NCBI RefSeq assembly: GCF_014879935.1
Contig: NZ_JACSRD010000123.1
Location: 62,001-126,000, forward strand
Origin: Prosthecobacter sp.
GTDB taxonomy: Bacteria > Verrucomicrobiota > Verrucomicrobiia > Verrucomicrobiales > Verrucomicrobiaceae
Direction: 5' to 3'
Length of the DNA stretch: 64,000 nucleotides
The stretch's first letter is position 1, and every line of letters starts with the position of its first letter. Positions 17,019 through 24,488 of the stretch are shown here, in pieces. Below the pieces are notes generated by a model. It ran no database searches. It saw nothing but the letters and a program-made list of their open reading frames with translations, and was not told the origin of the DNA. The position numbers and the translations under genes are program-made.

Positions 17019-19526
17019 TCAAATCCGTCGCAGCAACACCCCGCCGAGCAGCGCCAGCAGCGCGCTCCATGCGAACCAGTGGCCGACGGGCTTCAATTGG
17101 GCCACGGGAGCGAGACCGGTGACGATGGCCGCTGGCTCGTAGCGTGACAGGGCCAGCATCGTTTCGGGTGTCTTGCCGTTGAGCCGATACTCCGCCGGAT
17201 AAGGCGCGTGGTAGTGCTTCACTTCGAGTTTGTCATGGTCACGGTCATGCAGGCGCAGGCTGAGATGCTTGCGCGTGCCGAGCGACAGGCGCGCTTCGTA
17301 GCGGCCGAGGCCCGTTTCGCGAATGACGACGTCCTGGGTGTTGCCGTTTTCATCCAGCGCCTGCGCATTCCAGCCGATGCCGCTCACTGGCGCGCCATCC
17401 TCGCCACGGCGTTCGATTTTCATCACCCAGGTGCCGTCACGCACCTCGCCACGGGCTTCGAGGCCTTCGACATCGGCCTTCCGCAGCGCTCCGCGCAGCA
17501 CCTGCGCCCAGAAACGTCCGCAGCCGTCCCACGCGAGCCATTCTCCGCCCCAAATCTCTGTGAGATCACCCGTATAGGCCAGACCGATGCCGAGACCAAA
17601 ACGACCGACCGCGAGCAGCGGATCGCCGCTCTCCGCGCCGAGCAGCACCTGCGCGGCCGGTTTCGCCTCCGTCATCACGTAGCCGAGCACGACAGGCAGT
17701 CCTTCCGCTTCGTAACCGCTGATCATCGGATGCTCGGTGATCCCGATGTGTGTGAAAACACCTTCCTGCACCGCGCTCTTCGAGGCCTGCGTGGTCTCCT
17801 TCGTGAAAATCTGCGGCAGCGTCGCGGGATCGTTGCTCTCGTAGTAGCGGCCTTTGCCTGCTTCGGCGATCTGCTGAAGCAATTCGCGCGCCGCACCTTC
17901 ACCGAGGCCCACTGACGACACCGTGACGCCGCCATCGACGAGTTGCTGCACGAGGCCCATGTGATCCGCGTCGTTGGTCTGGCCGTCGGTGAGACAGATC
18001 ATGTGCTTCACCTTCGCCGTGGTGCGCTCCAGCATGTCTTTCGCAGCCACCATGCCCTGATACATGAACGTGCCGCCGCCTTCCGCGATGGAGTCGATCG
18101 CCGCCTGGATCGTCCCCTGCTGCGAGGCGGGCGTCATCTCGCAGATGATCTGCGCCTGGTCATCAAACGCCACCACCGCGATCTGATCCTGCGGTCCGAG
18201 CAACTCCGCCGCGCTCTTGGCTGCCTGACGTGCCATTTGCAGCGGCAGGCCGCTCATCGAACCGCTCTTGTCGATGACGAGCGCCATCGCGAGCGACGGT
18301 TTTTCCTTTTCCTTCTCAAAACGCGACACCAGCGGCAGCACTTCCTCAACCGGCGACTTGTAGTAGCCGCCGAGACCGAAGCTGTTCTCGCTCCCGGTCA
18401 TCATGAGGCCGCCGCCGAAGTCGGAAACGTAGCTGCGCAGCAGGCTCATCTGCCGCGGCGTCATGTCGGTGGCGGCGAAATTGGCCAGGATGACCGCGTC
18501 GAAGGCCAGCAGGTCCTCCATGCTCTCCGGCAGGCCGCGTTTGCCGCGCAGATCGACGTCGAAGTCCTGCTCCTTCAGCGCGCGAGCAAACGGCCGCATC
18601 TTTTTCTCGTCCTGATGCAGCACCAGCACACGCGGCTTGCCGCGCACGGTGATCGTGGTCGTCGCCTGGTTGTTGATCGGGAAATGATCGCGCTCCGGCA
18701 CGATCTCCGCGCTCCACACGCTCGGTCCCGGCGTGGTCATCTCGGTGTCGAACCACACCTTCGCGTCCTCGCCGGGCTTGAGTGCCACCGTTTTCTCCTG
18801 CACGGCCACGCCTTTGTTCAGGAGGCGCACACGGGAGTTCATCGGCTGGTTGGCCGTCACACGTGCGGTCAGGCGCAGCACCTCGCCGTGGAAGGCGAAG
18901 GGGGAGGCGCTCTCCAGCGCCACTAGCGCGGCCTCCGGTTCGCTGAGTGTCTTCAATGGCATGAAGCGCACATCGACGTTCTCACGCTTCAACTGCTCCA
19001 GCGCCGCGTCCGCACCGCTCTCGGTGTCGATGCCATCGCTGAAGACGATCAAGCGCTTCGCCTTGCCGGCCGGGAACGCCAACCTTGCCGCGAGCAGCGA
19101 GTCGCCGAGTCGCGTGTGGGCACGGAAAGCGTCATCGGCGACGCCTTTCGTCCAATCCTCGAGCATCTTCGTGAAGTCCGGCAGTTTCTTGTCGCGCAGA
19201 CCGTTCGCCATCGCGAACAGCGAGTGCGTGTCCTGCGAGCGCAGGGCCTTCACGCCTGCATCCACCTGCTTGAGCGCCTGTTTGGCCGATTCGAGGTCCA
19301 CGGACTGCGAAACGTCCACCAGAAACACCACATGCGCCTCGTCCGACTCTTCGCCCACATACGGCTGGCACAGCGCAAGCGCGAGCAGCACGACGCCGAG
19401 CAGTCGCAGCGCAAACGACGCAATCTTCAAGCCTGACGGCCGGTCCACCAGCGACTGCCAGTAGCCCCACGCCGCAGCGAGAAGCACCACGAGCCAGAAC
19501 AGCGGTGTGAAGGTGGTGAAACTCAT
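17019..19526 (-). CDS. Membrane protein with two von Willebrand A domains and a glutamine-amidotransferase-like region
   Basis: 835 residues. Two N-terminal membrane helices (about 8-24 and 34-54) are followed by a VWA domain with MIDAS D71VSQS75, a beta-rich region (~205-295), a class-I amidotransferase-like region (~298-398, with GGGLMMTGSENSFGLGGY), a second VWA domain with a full MIDAS D419KSGS423 and TDGQTND, and a C-terminal helix (~815-832). Such proteins are membrane partners of MoxR/DUF58 systems. The ATG at 19526 overlaps the stop of the kinase gene (ATGA), making this the last gene of the long minus-strand run. Function is probably in cell-envelope assembly or stress, by inference. 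Confidence 0.85.
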   Translation of the reverse strand: MSFTTFTPLFWLVVLLAAAWGYWQSLVDRPSGLKIASFALRLLGVVLLALALCQPYVGEESDEAHVVFLVDVSQSVDLESAKQALKQVDAGVKALRSQDTHSLFAMANGLRDKKLPDFTKMLEDWTKGVADDAFRAHTRLGDSLLAARLAFPAGKAKRLIVFSDGIDTESGADAALEQLKRENVDVRFMPLKTLSEPEAALVALESASPFAFHGEVLRLTARVTANQPMNSRVRLLNKGVAVQEKTVALKPGEDAKVWFDTEMTTPGPSVWSAEIVPERDHFPINNQATTTITVRGKPRVLVLHQDEKKMRPFARALKEQDFDVDLRGKRGLPESMEDLLAFDAVILANFAATDMTPRQMSLLRSYVSDFGGGLMMTGSENSFGLGGYYKSPVEEVLPLVSRFEKEKEKPSLAMALVIDKSGSMSGLPLQMARQAAKSAAELLGPQDQIAVVAFDDQAQIICEMTPASQQGTIQAAIDSIAEGGGTFMYQGMVAAKDMLERTTAKVKHMICLTDGQTNDADHMGLVQQLVDGGVTVSSVGLGEGAARELLQQIAEAGKGRYYESNDPATLPQIFTKETTQASKSAVQEGVFTHIGITEHPMISGYEAEGLPVVLGYVMTEAKPAAQVLLGAESGDPLLAVGRFGLGIGLAYTGDLTEIWGGEWLAWDGCGRFWAQVLRGALRKADVEGLEARGEVRDGTWVMKIERRGEDGAPVSGIGWNAQALDENGNTQDVVIRETGLGRYEARLSLGTRKHLSLRLHDRDHDKLEVKHYHAPYPAEYRLNGKTPETMLALSRYEPAAIVTGLAPVAQLKPVGHWFAWSALLALLGGVLLRRI

Positions 19527-20275
19527 GATTTCGGCACCCCCAGCATAAAAAGATGGTCCGCGTCGGGATGACGGATCGGCACGAGGTCGATGGGCACCAC
19601 GTTGCCATCTGGCGTGTGGATGAAGTTTCCCGGATGACCATCAAATGCCGCGATGTCATCAGTCGCACGATACCAGTCTCCCGAACGCGTCTTCACAAAT
19701 CTCTCCGCCGTCATGTATTCGTCGATGTGGGCCTGCGAAGGATGATCTCCCTCAATGAAGCTCTGCGAGATGACCGTGACCAGACGCCCCTGATCATCTT
19801 CCAGCGTGCATTCGATCACCACATCATCGCCGAAGATCTCGTTGTGAAGCGCCAGACGTGTCAGGTACTCAAACGGAAGGGCATCTGTGTTCCCCAGACC
19901 GCCGCTGCCATAGAATGCCGTGCGGCCGAATTGATTTGGATAGGTGGACTTGTAGATGCGACCTGCATCTTCCTGCCTCCAGGTGCGATGCTCGCGACCG
20001 AACGCCGCCTGCGCTGAGTTCAGCCGCGTGAGCCAATCGCCAGCATCTCGGAAAAGGAGATGGTGCCCGGCTTGTCGAGAGGATTCAGCGAATGCCTGCG
20101 CCTGAACTCGGCGTAGAGCTTCGCGTTCTGGGGATGATTCCGCTCCATCTGGGCGAGGAATTCCAGATAGGAGAGCTTGCGCTGATTCAAGCGCACTTTG
20201 CGGAGAGCGTCCGGACCAGTGACCATGGGACGGAGTGTGCATGGCTGCGCTCGGGATGTCAATCGGCGCGCTCAT
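19523..20275 (-). CDS. Polyvalent-type protein kinase-like protein
   Basis: 250 residues if read from the ATG at 20275, which overlaps the stop of the BatA-like gene (ATGA). Residues ~105-245 resemble the Ser/Thr/Tyr kinase-like domain first described in phage polyvalent proteins: IYKSTYPNQFGRTAFYG, EYLTRLALHNEIFGDD, VISQSFIEGDHPS, WYRATDDIAAFDGHPGNF with catalytic-type Asp212, and VVPIDLVP with Asp230. The first ~84 residues overlap a different frame with better coding character (20020-20226), so the N-terminus may be wrong or expressed by frameshift. A kinase of this type inside a MoxR/VWA operon is unexpected. Confidence 0.65.
   Translation of the reverse strand: MSAPIDIPSAAMHTPSHGHWSGRSPQSALESAQALLSGIPRPDGAESSPEREALRRVQAQAFAESSRQAGHHLLFRDAGDWLTRLNSAQAAFGREHRTWRQEDAGRIYKSTYPNQFGRTAFYGSGGLGNTDALPFEYLTRLALHNEIFGDDVVIECTLEDDQGRLVTVISQSFIEGDHPSQAHIDEYMTAERFVKTRSGDWYRATDDIAAFDGHPGNFIHTPDGNVVPIDLVPIRHPDADHLFMLGVPKS
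20020..20226 (-). CDS. Small hypothetical protein overlapping the kinase gene in another frame
   Basis: 68 residues starting MVTGPDALRKVRLNQRKLSY. Composition is natural (Leu, Arg, Lys, Glu and aromatic residues), and most codons end in G or C, as in the neighbours. The kinase frame over the same bases does not show this. It ends where the recognisable kinase sequence begins. Either this is a real small gene overlapping the kinase, or it is the true N-terminus of the kinase reached by a -1/+1 frameshift. The frame is open to 20262. Confidence 0.5.
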   Translation of the reverse strand: MVTGPDALRKVRLNQRKLSYLEFLAQMERNHPQNAKLYAEFRRRHSLNPLDKPGTISFSEMLAIGSRG

Positions 20276-21981
20276 CCAACCTTCCTCCTGTGGTAAAGGA
20301 TCGACTCGCCGGCGAGCACGAGGATGGCGAGCACGAGCAGCCAGTAGCTCGGCGCCTCACCGCTGGCGATGGGCTTGAGGCTTTCTTTGAGCGTCTCGTT
20401 GCGCAGCAGGCTCTCCTCGGGCGAGACGAGCGAGGCAGCGAGCGTCCATTCACCCGTTTCGTGAAAGCCGCTGGTCAAAATTGGGCCGTAGGGCGTCTCG
20501 TCGGCGCGTCCGGGCACGCGGGCGCTGCTGCCGGTGGCGAGTGTGGCGGGCGGGAGATCTTCGCGATGCGTGAGATGCGCGGCGGCGTTGTGAATCAGAA
20601 CCGGGAACCAAGCGCTGAGATAAAACTGGGCCGCAAGGGGATCGAGATTCACCACGCAGACGGTCTGCGCGCCAATGCGCGTGAGATAAATGAGCGGCGG
20701 CCCGGATTCATCGGCCACAAGCACCACGGATCCAGCGGGCGCGGTGATTTGACGTGCACCGGCGAAACTCATCGTCTCCGCGTCGAGGTAGCGCAGCAGC
20801 GCGTGGTCCTTGATGAACACCTTGGGCACCGGCGTGCCGATTTCGTCGCCGACCTTCGCCCATGCGGTCGATTCACCCGCTGGATGAAACACGATGGCGC
20901 TGACATCGGTGGGCACCTTGCTCTTGCTGAGCATGAGCCTGGCGGATTTGGCATCGGGCGCGAGCGCGAGCAGTTGATCGCTGCGCTCGAAGGCGCTGAC
21001 GGCGTTCTGGAAGAAAAACGGATCATCCGCCACCACGCCAACAGGCACGGGTTGACGCGGCGGCACGTGCAGGAAGGCCGTGTTGTCAGCTTCCAGCGCG
21101 TCCTCAAGCCCGAGTGTGGCCTTCCAGCGGCCGGTGGGCGCGTCATCGAGTGTCAGCGTGACCGCTGGATTCTCACCGGGCTTCAATTCGATCGGAATCA
21201 GCTTCACCAGCGTGTTGGAATCGACGTGCGTGAGCGTGATGTCGGTCTTCACCGGCGCGGGGAATGAGGAAACCGGCAGCAGAAACAAACCGAGCCGTTG
21301 CGGACCACCCGGCACGCTGCGCAGGTCCGCACGCGCGATGCCGGCGTTTTTCGCTCCGTCGTCAAGGCGCAGGATTTCGACACCAGGAAGGCGATCCGGC
21401 TCGTCGAGGCAGCCGTCAGTGATCAGCAGCACGCGCGTGTCCTTCATCCACTCGTCGCCAGGTTGCAGCGCGCGCAGCGATTCGACGCGGGAGGGCAGTT
21501 CGGTGGGCTGAATGCCATCCACCGCCTCCAGCAAGGCCTTCCGATGCCGCGTGGGATGCGCGAGCATGCGCGTGACTTCGGCAAAAGAGGCCACAGCAGC
21601 GCGCTGCGTGCCGTTCATGCCTGCAATGAGGTCGCGCGCGCGCTTTTTGGCTTTTTCGAGCCGCGTGGTCGTGCCGTCTTTGGCGGACATCGACGCGGAA
21701 TGATCAACAACGATCAGCAAATCCTTCCGTTCATCGCCCGCAAGGTCCGGCTCCGCCAAAGCGAGCGCGATCGCCGCAAATGCCGCCGCCATGAGCAGCA
21801 GCGAGAACACATCGCGCAGCCGTTTGAAGAGCGCGGAGGCTTTCTTCTCGGAAAAGATCTTCTGCCACAGGAAGAAGGCCGTCACCGGCTTCTTGCGTGG
21901 CCGCACTTTGAGAAAGTAGATCGCCGCCAGCGGCGCAAGCGCCACGAACGTCCACAGAAAGGCTGGAGCGAGGAAACTCAT
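20272..21981 (-). CDS. BatA-like membrane protein with VWA domain
   Basis: 569 residues. The start FLAPAFLWTFVALAPLAAIYFLKVR plus a second helix (~60-78) form the BatA N-terminal domain. A VWA domain with MIDAS D93HSAS97 and ITDGCLDEP follows, then a long beta-rich periplasmic region and a C-terminal helix (YWLLVLAILVLAGESILY). It is the membrane VWA partner of the upstream DUF58 and MoxR proteins. The ATG overlaps the DUF58 stop (ATGA). BatA-type proteins were first linked to aerotolerance; the role here is inferred only. Confidence 0.85.
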   Translation of the reverse strand: MSFLAPAFLWTFVALAPLAAIYFLKVRPRKKPVTAFFLWQKIFSEKKASALFKRLRDVFSLLLMAAAFAAIALALAEPDLAGDERKDLLIVVDHSASMSAKDGTTTRLEKAKKRARDLIAGMNGTQRAAVASFAEVTRMLAHPTRHRKALLEAVDGIQPTELPSRVESLRALQPGDEWMKDTRVLLITDGCLDEPDRLPGVEILRLDDGAKNAGIARADLRSVPGGPQRLGLFLLPVSSFPAPVKTDITLTHVDSNTLVKLIPIELKPGENPAVTLTLDDAPTGRWKATLGLEDALEADNTAFLHVPPRQPVPVGVVADDPFFFQNAVSAFERSDQLLALAPDAKSARLMLSKSKVPTDVSAIVFHPAGESTAWAKVGDEIGTPVPKVFIKDHALLRYLDAETMSFAGARQITAPAGSVVLVADESGPPLIYLTRIGAQTVCVVNLDPLAAQFYLSAWFPVLIHNAAAHLTHREDLPPATLATGSSARVPGRADETPYGPILTSGFHETGEWTLAASLVSPEESLLRNETLKESLKPIASGEAPSYWLLVLAILVLAGESILYHRRKVG

Positions 21982-22844
21982 GTCACCAGCCCTCCGCGAC
22001 GCAGCAGGTCGGTGATGACGTGTTCAAAGGAGATGTCCGTGGTCGTGGACATGAGGCCGAGGCCGCGTTTGGCGCAGGTCTGCTTCAAGCCGTCGTTCCA
22101 TTCGGCCACGGCCTGCTCATACAGGCGCGCCTCATGCGGCGAGATGGTCACGCGCTCGCTTTGGCCCGTTTCGACGCATTCGAGCGTCACATCGCCCTTC
22201 CACTCACAGCGCAGGTCGTTGTCGTCGAGGGTTTGCAGGCAGAAGACGTCGTGCTTGTGCCATTGCAGGCGGCTGAGGCCTTCCTCGAAGCCGCCGGGCA
22301 ACAGGAAGTCGGAAATGACGCACACGAGGCCCTTGCGGCGATGACGCGCTTCGAACTCGCGCGCACAGGTGCTCAGGTCCGTGTTGCCGCCGAAGGCCGG
22401 CGCGGCGTCCAGCGAGCGCAGAAAGGGAATCACCTGGTTTCGGCCGCGACAGGGATCAAACAGCGGCTTCAAGTGATCGGCGAGGCCATAAACCGCGAGA
22501 CGATCGAGCGTGTTGAGCGCGATGTAGCCGAGCGCGGCGGCGAGTTGCTTCGCGTAGTGCTGCTTGGAGGCCATCGACGGGCTGCAATCGACCAGCAGGT
22601 AGATTGTGGCGTCTTCTTCGAGCTCGAACAGCTTGATGAGCAGCGACTCAAACTTCGCGTAAACGCGCCAGTCGATGCTGCGGTAGTCGTCACCGAGCGA
22701 GTACTGCGCGTAATCGGCAAAGGTGATGCCCGCGCCCTTTTTGGTGCTCCTGCGGTCGGATTGGAGCGAACCCCCGAGAATTTTTCTCGCGAGAAGATAC
22801 AGCGACTCAAGCCGGCGGATGAAAGCTGGATCGGTGAGAGTCAT
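21978..22844 (-). CDS. DUF58 domain protein
   Basis: 288 residues. The DUF58 signature is present: GGSLQSDRRSTKKGAGITFA (family usually has R-G-x-G-x-E-F), YSLGDDYRSIDWRVYAK, then a degenerate VWA-like fold with D86CSPS90. DUF58 proteins accompany MoxR ATPases and membrane VWA proteins; the molecular task is unknown. It is coupled to the next gene by ATGA. The 136 bases before it hold a large imperfect palindrome (22878-22967). Confidence 0.9.
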   Translation of the reverse strand: MTLTDPAFIRRLESLYLLARKILGGSLQSDRRSTKKGAGITFADYAQYSLGDDYRSIDWRVYAKFESLLIKLFELEEDATIYLLVDCSPSMASKQHYAKQLAAALGYIALNTLDRLAVYGLADHLKPLFDPCRGRNQVIPFLRSLDAAPAFGGNTDLSTCAREFEARHRRKGLVCVISDFLLPGGFEEGLSRLQWHKHDVFCLQTLDDNDLRCEWKGDVTLECVETGQSERVTISPHEARLYEQAVAEWNDGLKQTCAKRGLGLMSTTTDISFEHVITDLLRRGGLVT

Positions 22845-22877
22845 GCGGTGGCGGAGACGGAGTATGGATCGTCGCGG

Positions 22878-22967
22878 CAGCGTCTTGGAGTGCGCCAGTC
22901 CTCTGGCGCTTTCGCTGCACTGGGGACGCTCGAAAAGCTCCAGAGGGCTGGAGCACTCCAGGACGCT
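22878..22967. repeat. Large inverted repeat between moxR and the DUF58 gene
   Basis: Arms 22878-22914 and 22931-22967 (about 37 bases each) pair with only a few mismatches around a 16-base loop; each arm contains GGAGTG(C/G)...CCAG(T/C)CCTCTGG. The element fills most of the space between two co-directional genes of one operon. In RNA it would form a very strong stem that could set the ratio of MoxR to the downstream proteins. Confidence 0.75.
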
Positions 22968-22980
22968 GTCGCGTTGTTGG

Positions 22981-23961
22981 TCATGCCTTCACCTTCTCGA
23001 TCACGTCTGCGATGACTTCGTCGGTTTTGACGCCCTCGGCTTCGCCTTCAAAGGAGAGCAGGATGCGATGGCGGAGGGCGGGGGTGGCCGCTTTGGCGAT
23101 GTCTTCGCGCGCGACGTGGTAGCGGCCATCAAGCAGCGCACGCACGCGGGCGGCGGCGAGGATGGTTTGCGCGCCGCGCGGCGAGGAACCGTGGCGGACG
23201 TATTTCTTCACGCGATCGGTCGCGTTCGTGTCGGCGGGATGCGTGGCACGCACGATCTGCACGAGGTAATCCTGCACGCTGGCCTCCAGCGGCACCTCAC
23301 GCACGAGCTGGCCCATTTGCAGGATGTCCTCGCCCGTGGCGACGGCGTTGATGTCGGGTGTCGATTTGCCGCCGGTGCGGTTGAGGATCTCGATGAAGTC
23401 GCTGTGGCTGGGCACCGGCACGAAGAGTTTGAAGAAGAAGCGGTCGAGCTGTGCTTCAGGCAGTGGGTAGGTGCCGTCCTGCTCGATGGGGTTCTGCGTG
23501 GCGAGCACGAAGAAGGGCGAGCCGAGGTCGTGCGACTTGCCGGCGACGGTGACGCGCTTCTCCTGCATCGTTTCGAGCAGCGCGGACTGCGTCTTCGGCG
23601 TGGCGCGGTTGATTTCATCCGCGAGCAGCACGTTGCAGAACACCGGGCCAGGCTGGAACTCGAACACCTTCTGTCCGGCGCGTTCGACGAGGATTTGCGT
23701 GCCCACGATGTCCGCAGGCAGCAAATCGGGCGTGAACTGAATGCGCTGGAACTTCAAATGCAGCGCCTTGGCCAGCGTGTTCACCAATGCCGTCTTGCCT
23801 AGGCCGGGAACGCCCTCCAGCAGCACATGCCCGCCGCAGATGACCGCAGTGAGCACTTGCTCGATGATGTCGTGCTGGCCGACGATGAATTTGGAGACTT
23901 CGGATCGGAGTTTTTCAAAGGTGTCTTTGAAGTGGGTGACTGAGGTGGGAGTGGTGGACAT
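22981..23961 (-). CDS. MoxR-family AAA+ ATPase
   Basis: 326 residues. Walker A G50VPGLGKT57, Walker B NVLLADEINRATPKTQSALLE, sensor I region VLATQNPIEQDGTYPLPEAQLDRF and the C-terminal ARHGSSPRGAQTILAAARVRAL are all standard MoxR. MoxR proteins act as chaperone-like ATPases for VWA-domain partners, which are encoded directly downstream. The start codon lies three bases from the left inverted repeat of the four-helix-bundle element, so promoter or ribosome-binding signals must lie within that repeat or farther upstream. Confidence 0.92.
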   Translation of the reverse strand: MSTTPTSVTHFKDTFEKLRSEVSKFIVGQHDIIEQVLTAVICGGHVLLEGVPGLGKTALVNTLAKALHLKFQRIQFTPDLLPADIVGTQILVERAGQKVFEFQPGPVFCNVLLADEINRATPKTQSALLETMQEKRVTVAGKSHDLGSPFFVLATQNPIEQDGTYPLPEAQLDRFFFKLFVPVPSHSDFIEILNRTGGKSTPDINAVATGEDILQMGQLVREVPLEASVQDYLVQIVRATHPADTNATDRVKKYVRHGSSPRGAQTILAAARVRALLDGRYHVAREDIAKAATPALRHRILLSFEGEAEGVKTDEVIADVIEKVKA

Positions 23962-23964
23962 GGT

Positions 23965-24488
23965 GAATGACGAATGTCGAATGCAGAATGACGAATGAGT
24001 CAGAGGCAGCGGGATGGCTGTGCGGTCTCGGCTTTGAGGTTTTCCTGGGCGGTGCGGCGGATGCGGGAGAAGATGAGGTGTAGTTCCCGGGCCTCTCGCC
24101 AGACGGGGACGGCGGTGTCCCGGAGTTCAGGGCAGGCTCGAACGATCATGCGGGCGAAGAACATGCTTTCGCGAGCCTCTTTGCGACAGGTGCCGATGAT
24201 CTTGATGAACTCCTTCTTGGAGACGGCATCATCAGCTTCGACATAATTGGCTCCAACACTGGTTCCGGCACCCGTGAGCTGGTCAACAAGCCGGTTCGTG
24301 CGCGGATTCAGTGGAACCTGTTTCAAAAAGTCGATGACGGACTCTCCAAAGCGCGCCGTGCGCTCCTCGAGATCGTAACTCATGCCTTTGGTGGCCTCAG
24401 CGCCTTCGCACACCACAAAAGCCGCGCCTTCCTCCTCCCACGGCATCCGCGTCAGACCATTCGTCATTCGACATTCGTCATTCGACAT
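23965..24488. mobile_element. Possible small mobile element: four-helix-bundle gene between ATGACGAATG inverted repeats
   Basis: Left end 23965-23997 reads GAATGACGAATGTCGAATG then CAGAATGACGAATG. Right end 24458-24488, read in reverse complement, contains the same 19 bases GAATGACGAATGTCGAATG followed by ACGAATG. The ends therefore form a terminal inverted repeat around one gene (24000-24383). The left end abuts the moxR start and the right end supplies the stop codon of the neighbouring membrane protein. A similar pair of ends without a gene lies at 43568-43702. No transposase is visible. Confidence 0.55.
24000..24383 (-). CDS. Four-helix-bundle protein (S23/Avd-like family)
   Basis: 127 residues from MSYDLEERTARFGES at 24383. 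The helical pattern and motifs FLKQVPLNPRTNRLVDQLTGAGTSVGANYVEAD, SKKEFIKIIGTCRKEARES and the final ELHLIFSRIRRTA fit the four-helix-bundle family that includes proteins encoded in 23S rRNA intervening sequences and the Avd accessory protein of diversity-generating retroelements. The basic surface of these proteins suggests nucleic-acid binding. The frame extends upstream into repeat sequence, which is not part of the family. The gene interrupts an otherwise functional run of MoxR-system genes. Confidence 0.85.
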   Translation of the reverse strand: MSYDLEERTARFGESVIDFLKQVPLNPRTNRLVDQLTGAGTSVGANYVEADDAVSKKEFIKIIGTCRKEARESMFFARMIVRACPELRDTAVPVWREARELHLIFSRIRRTAQENLKAETAQPSRCL

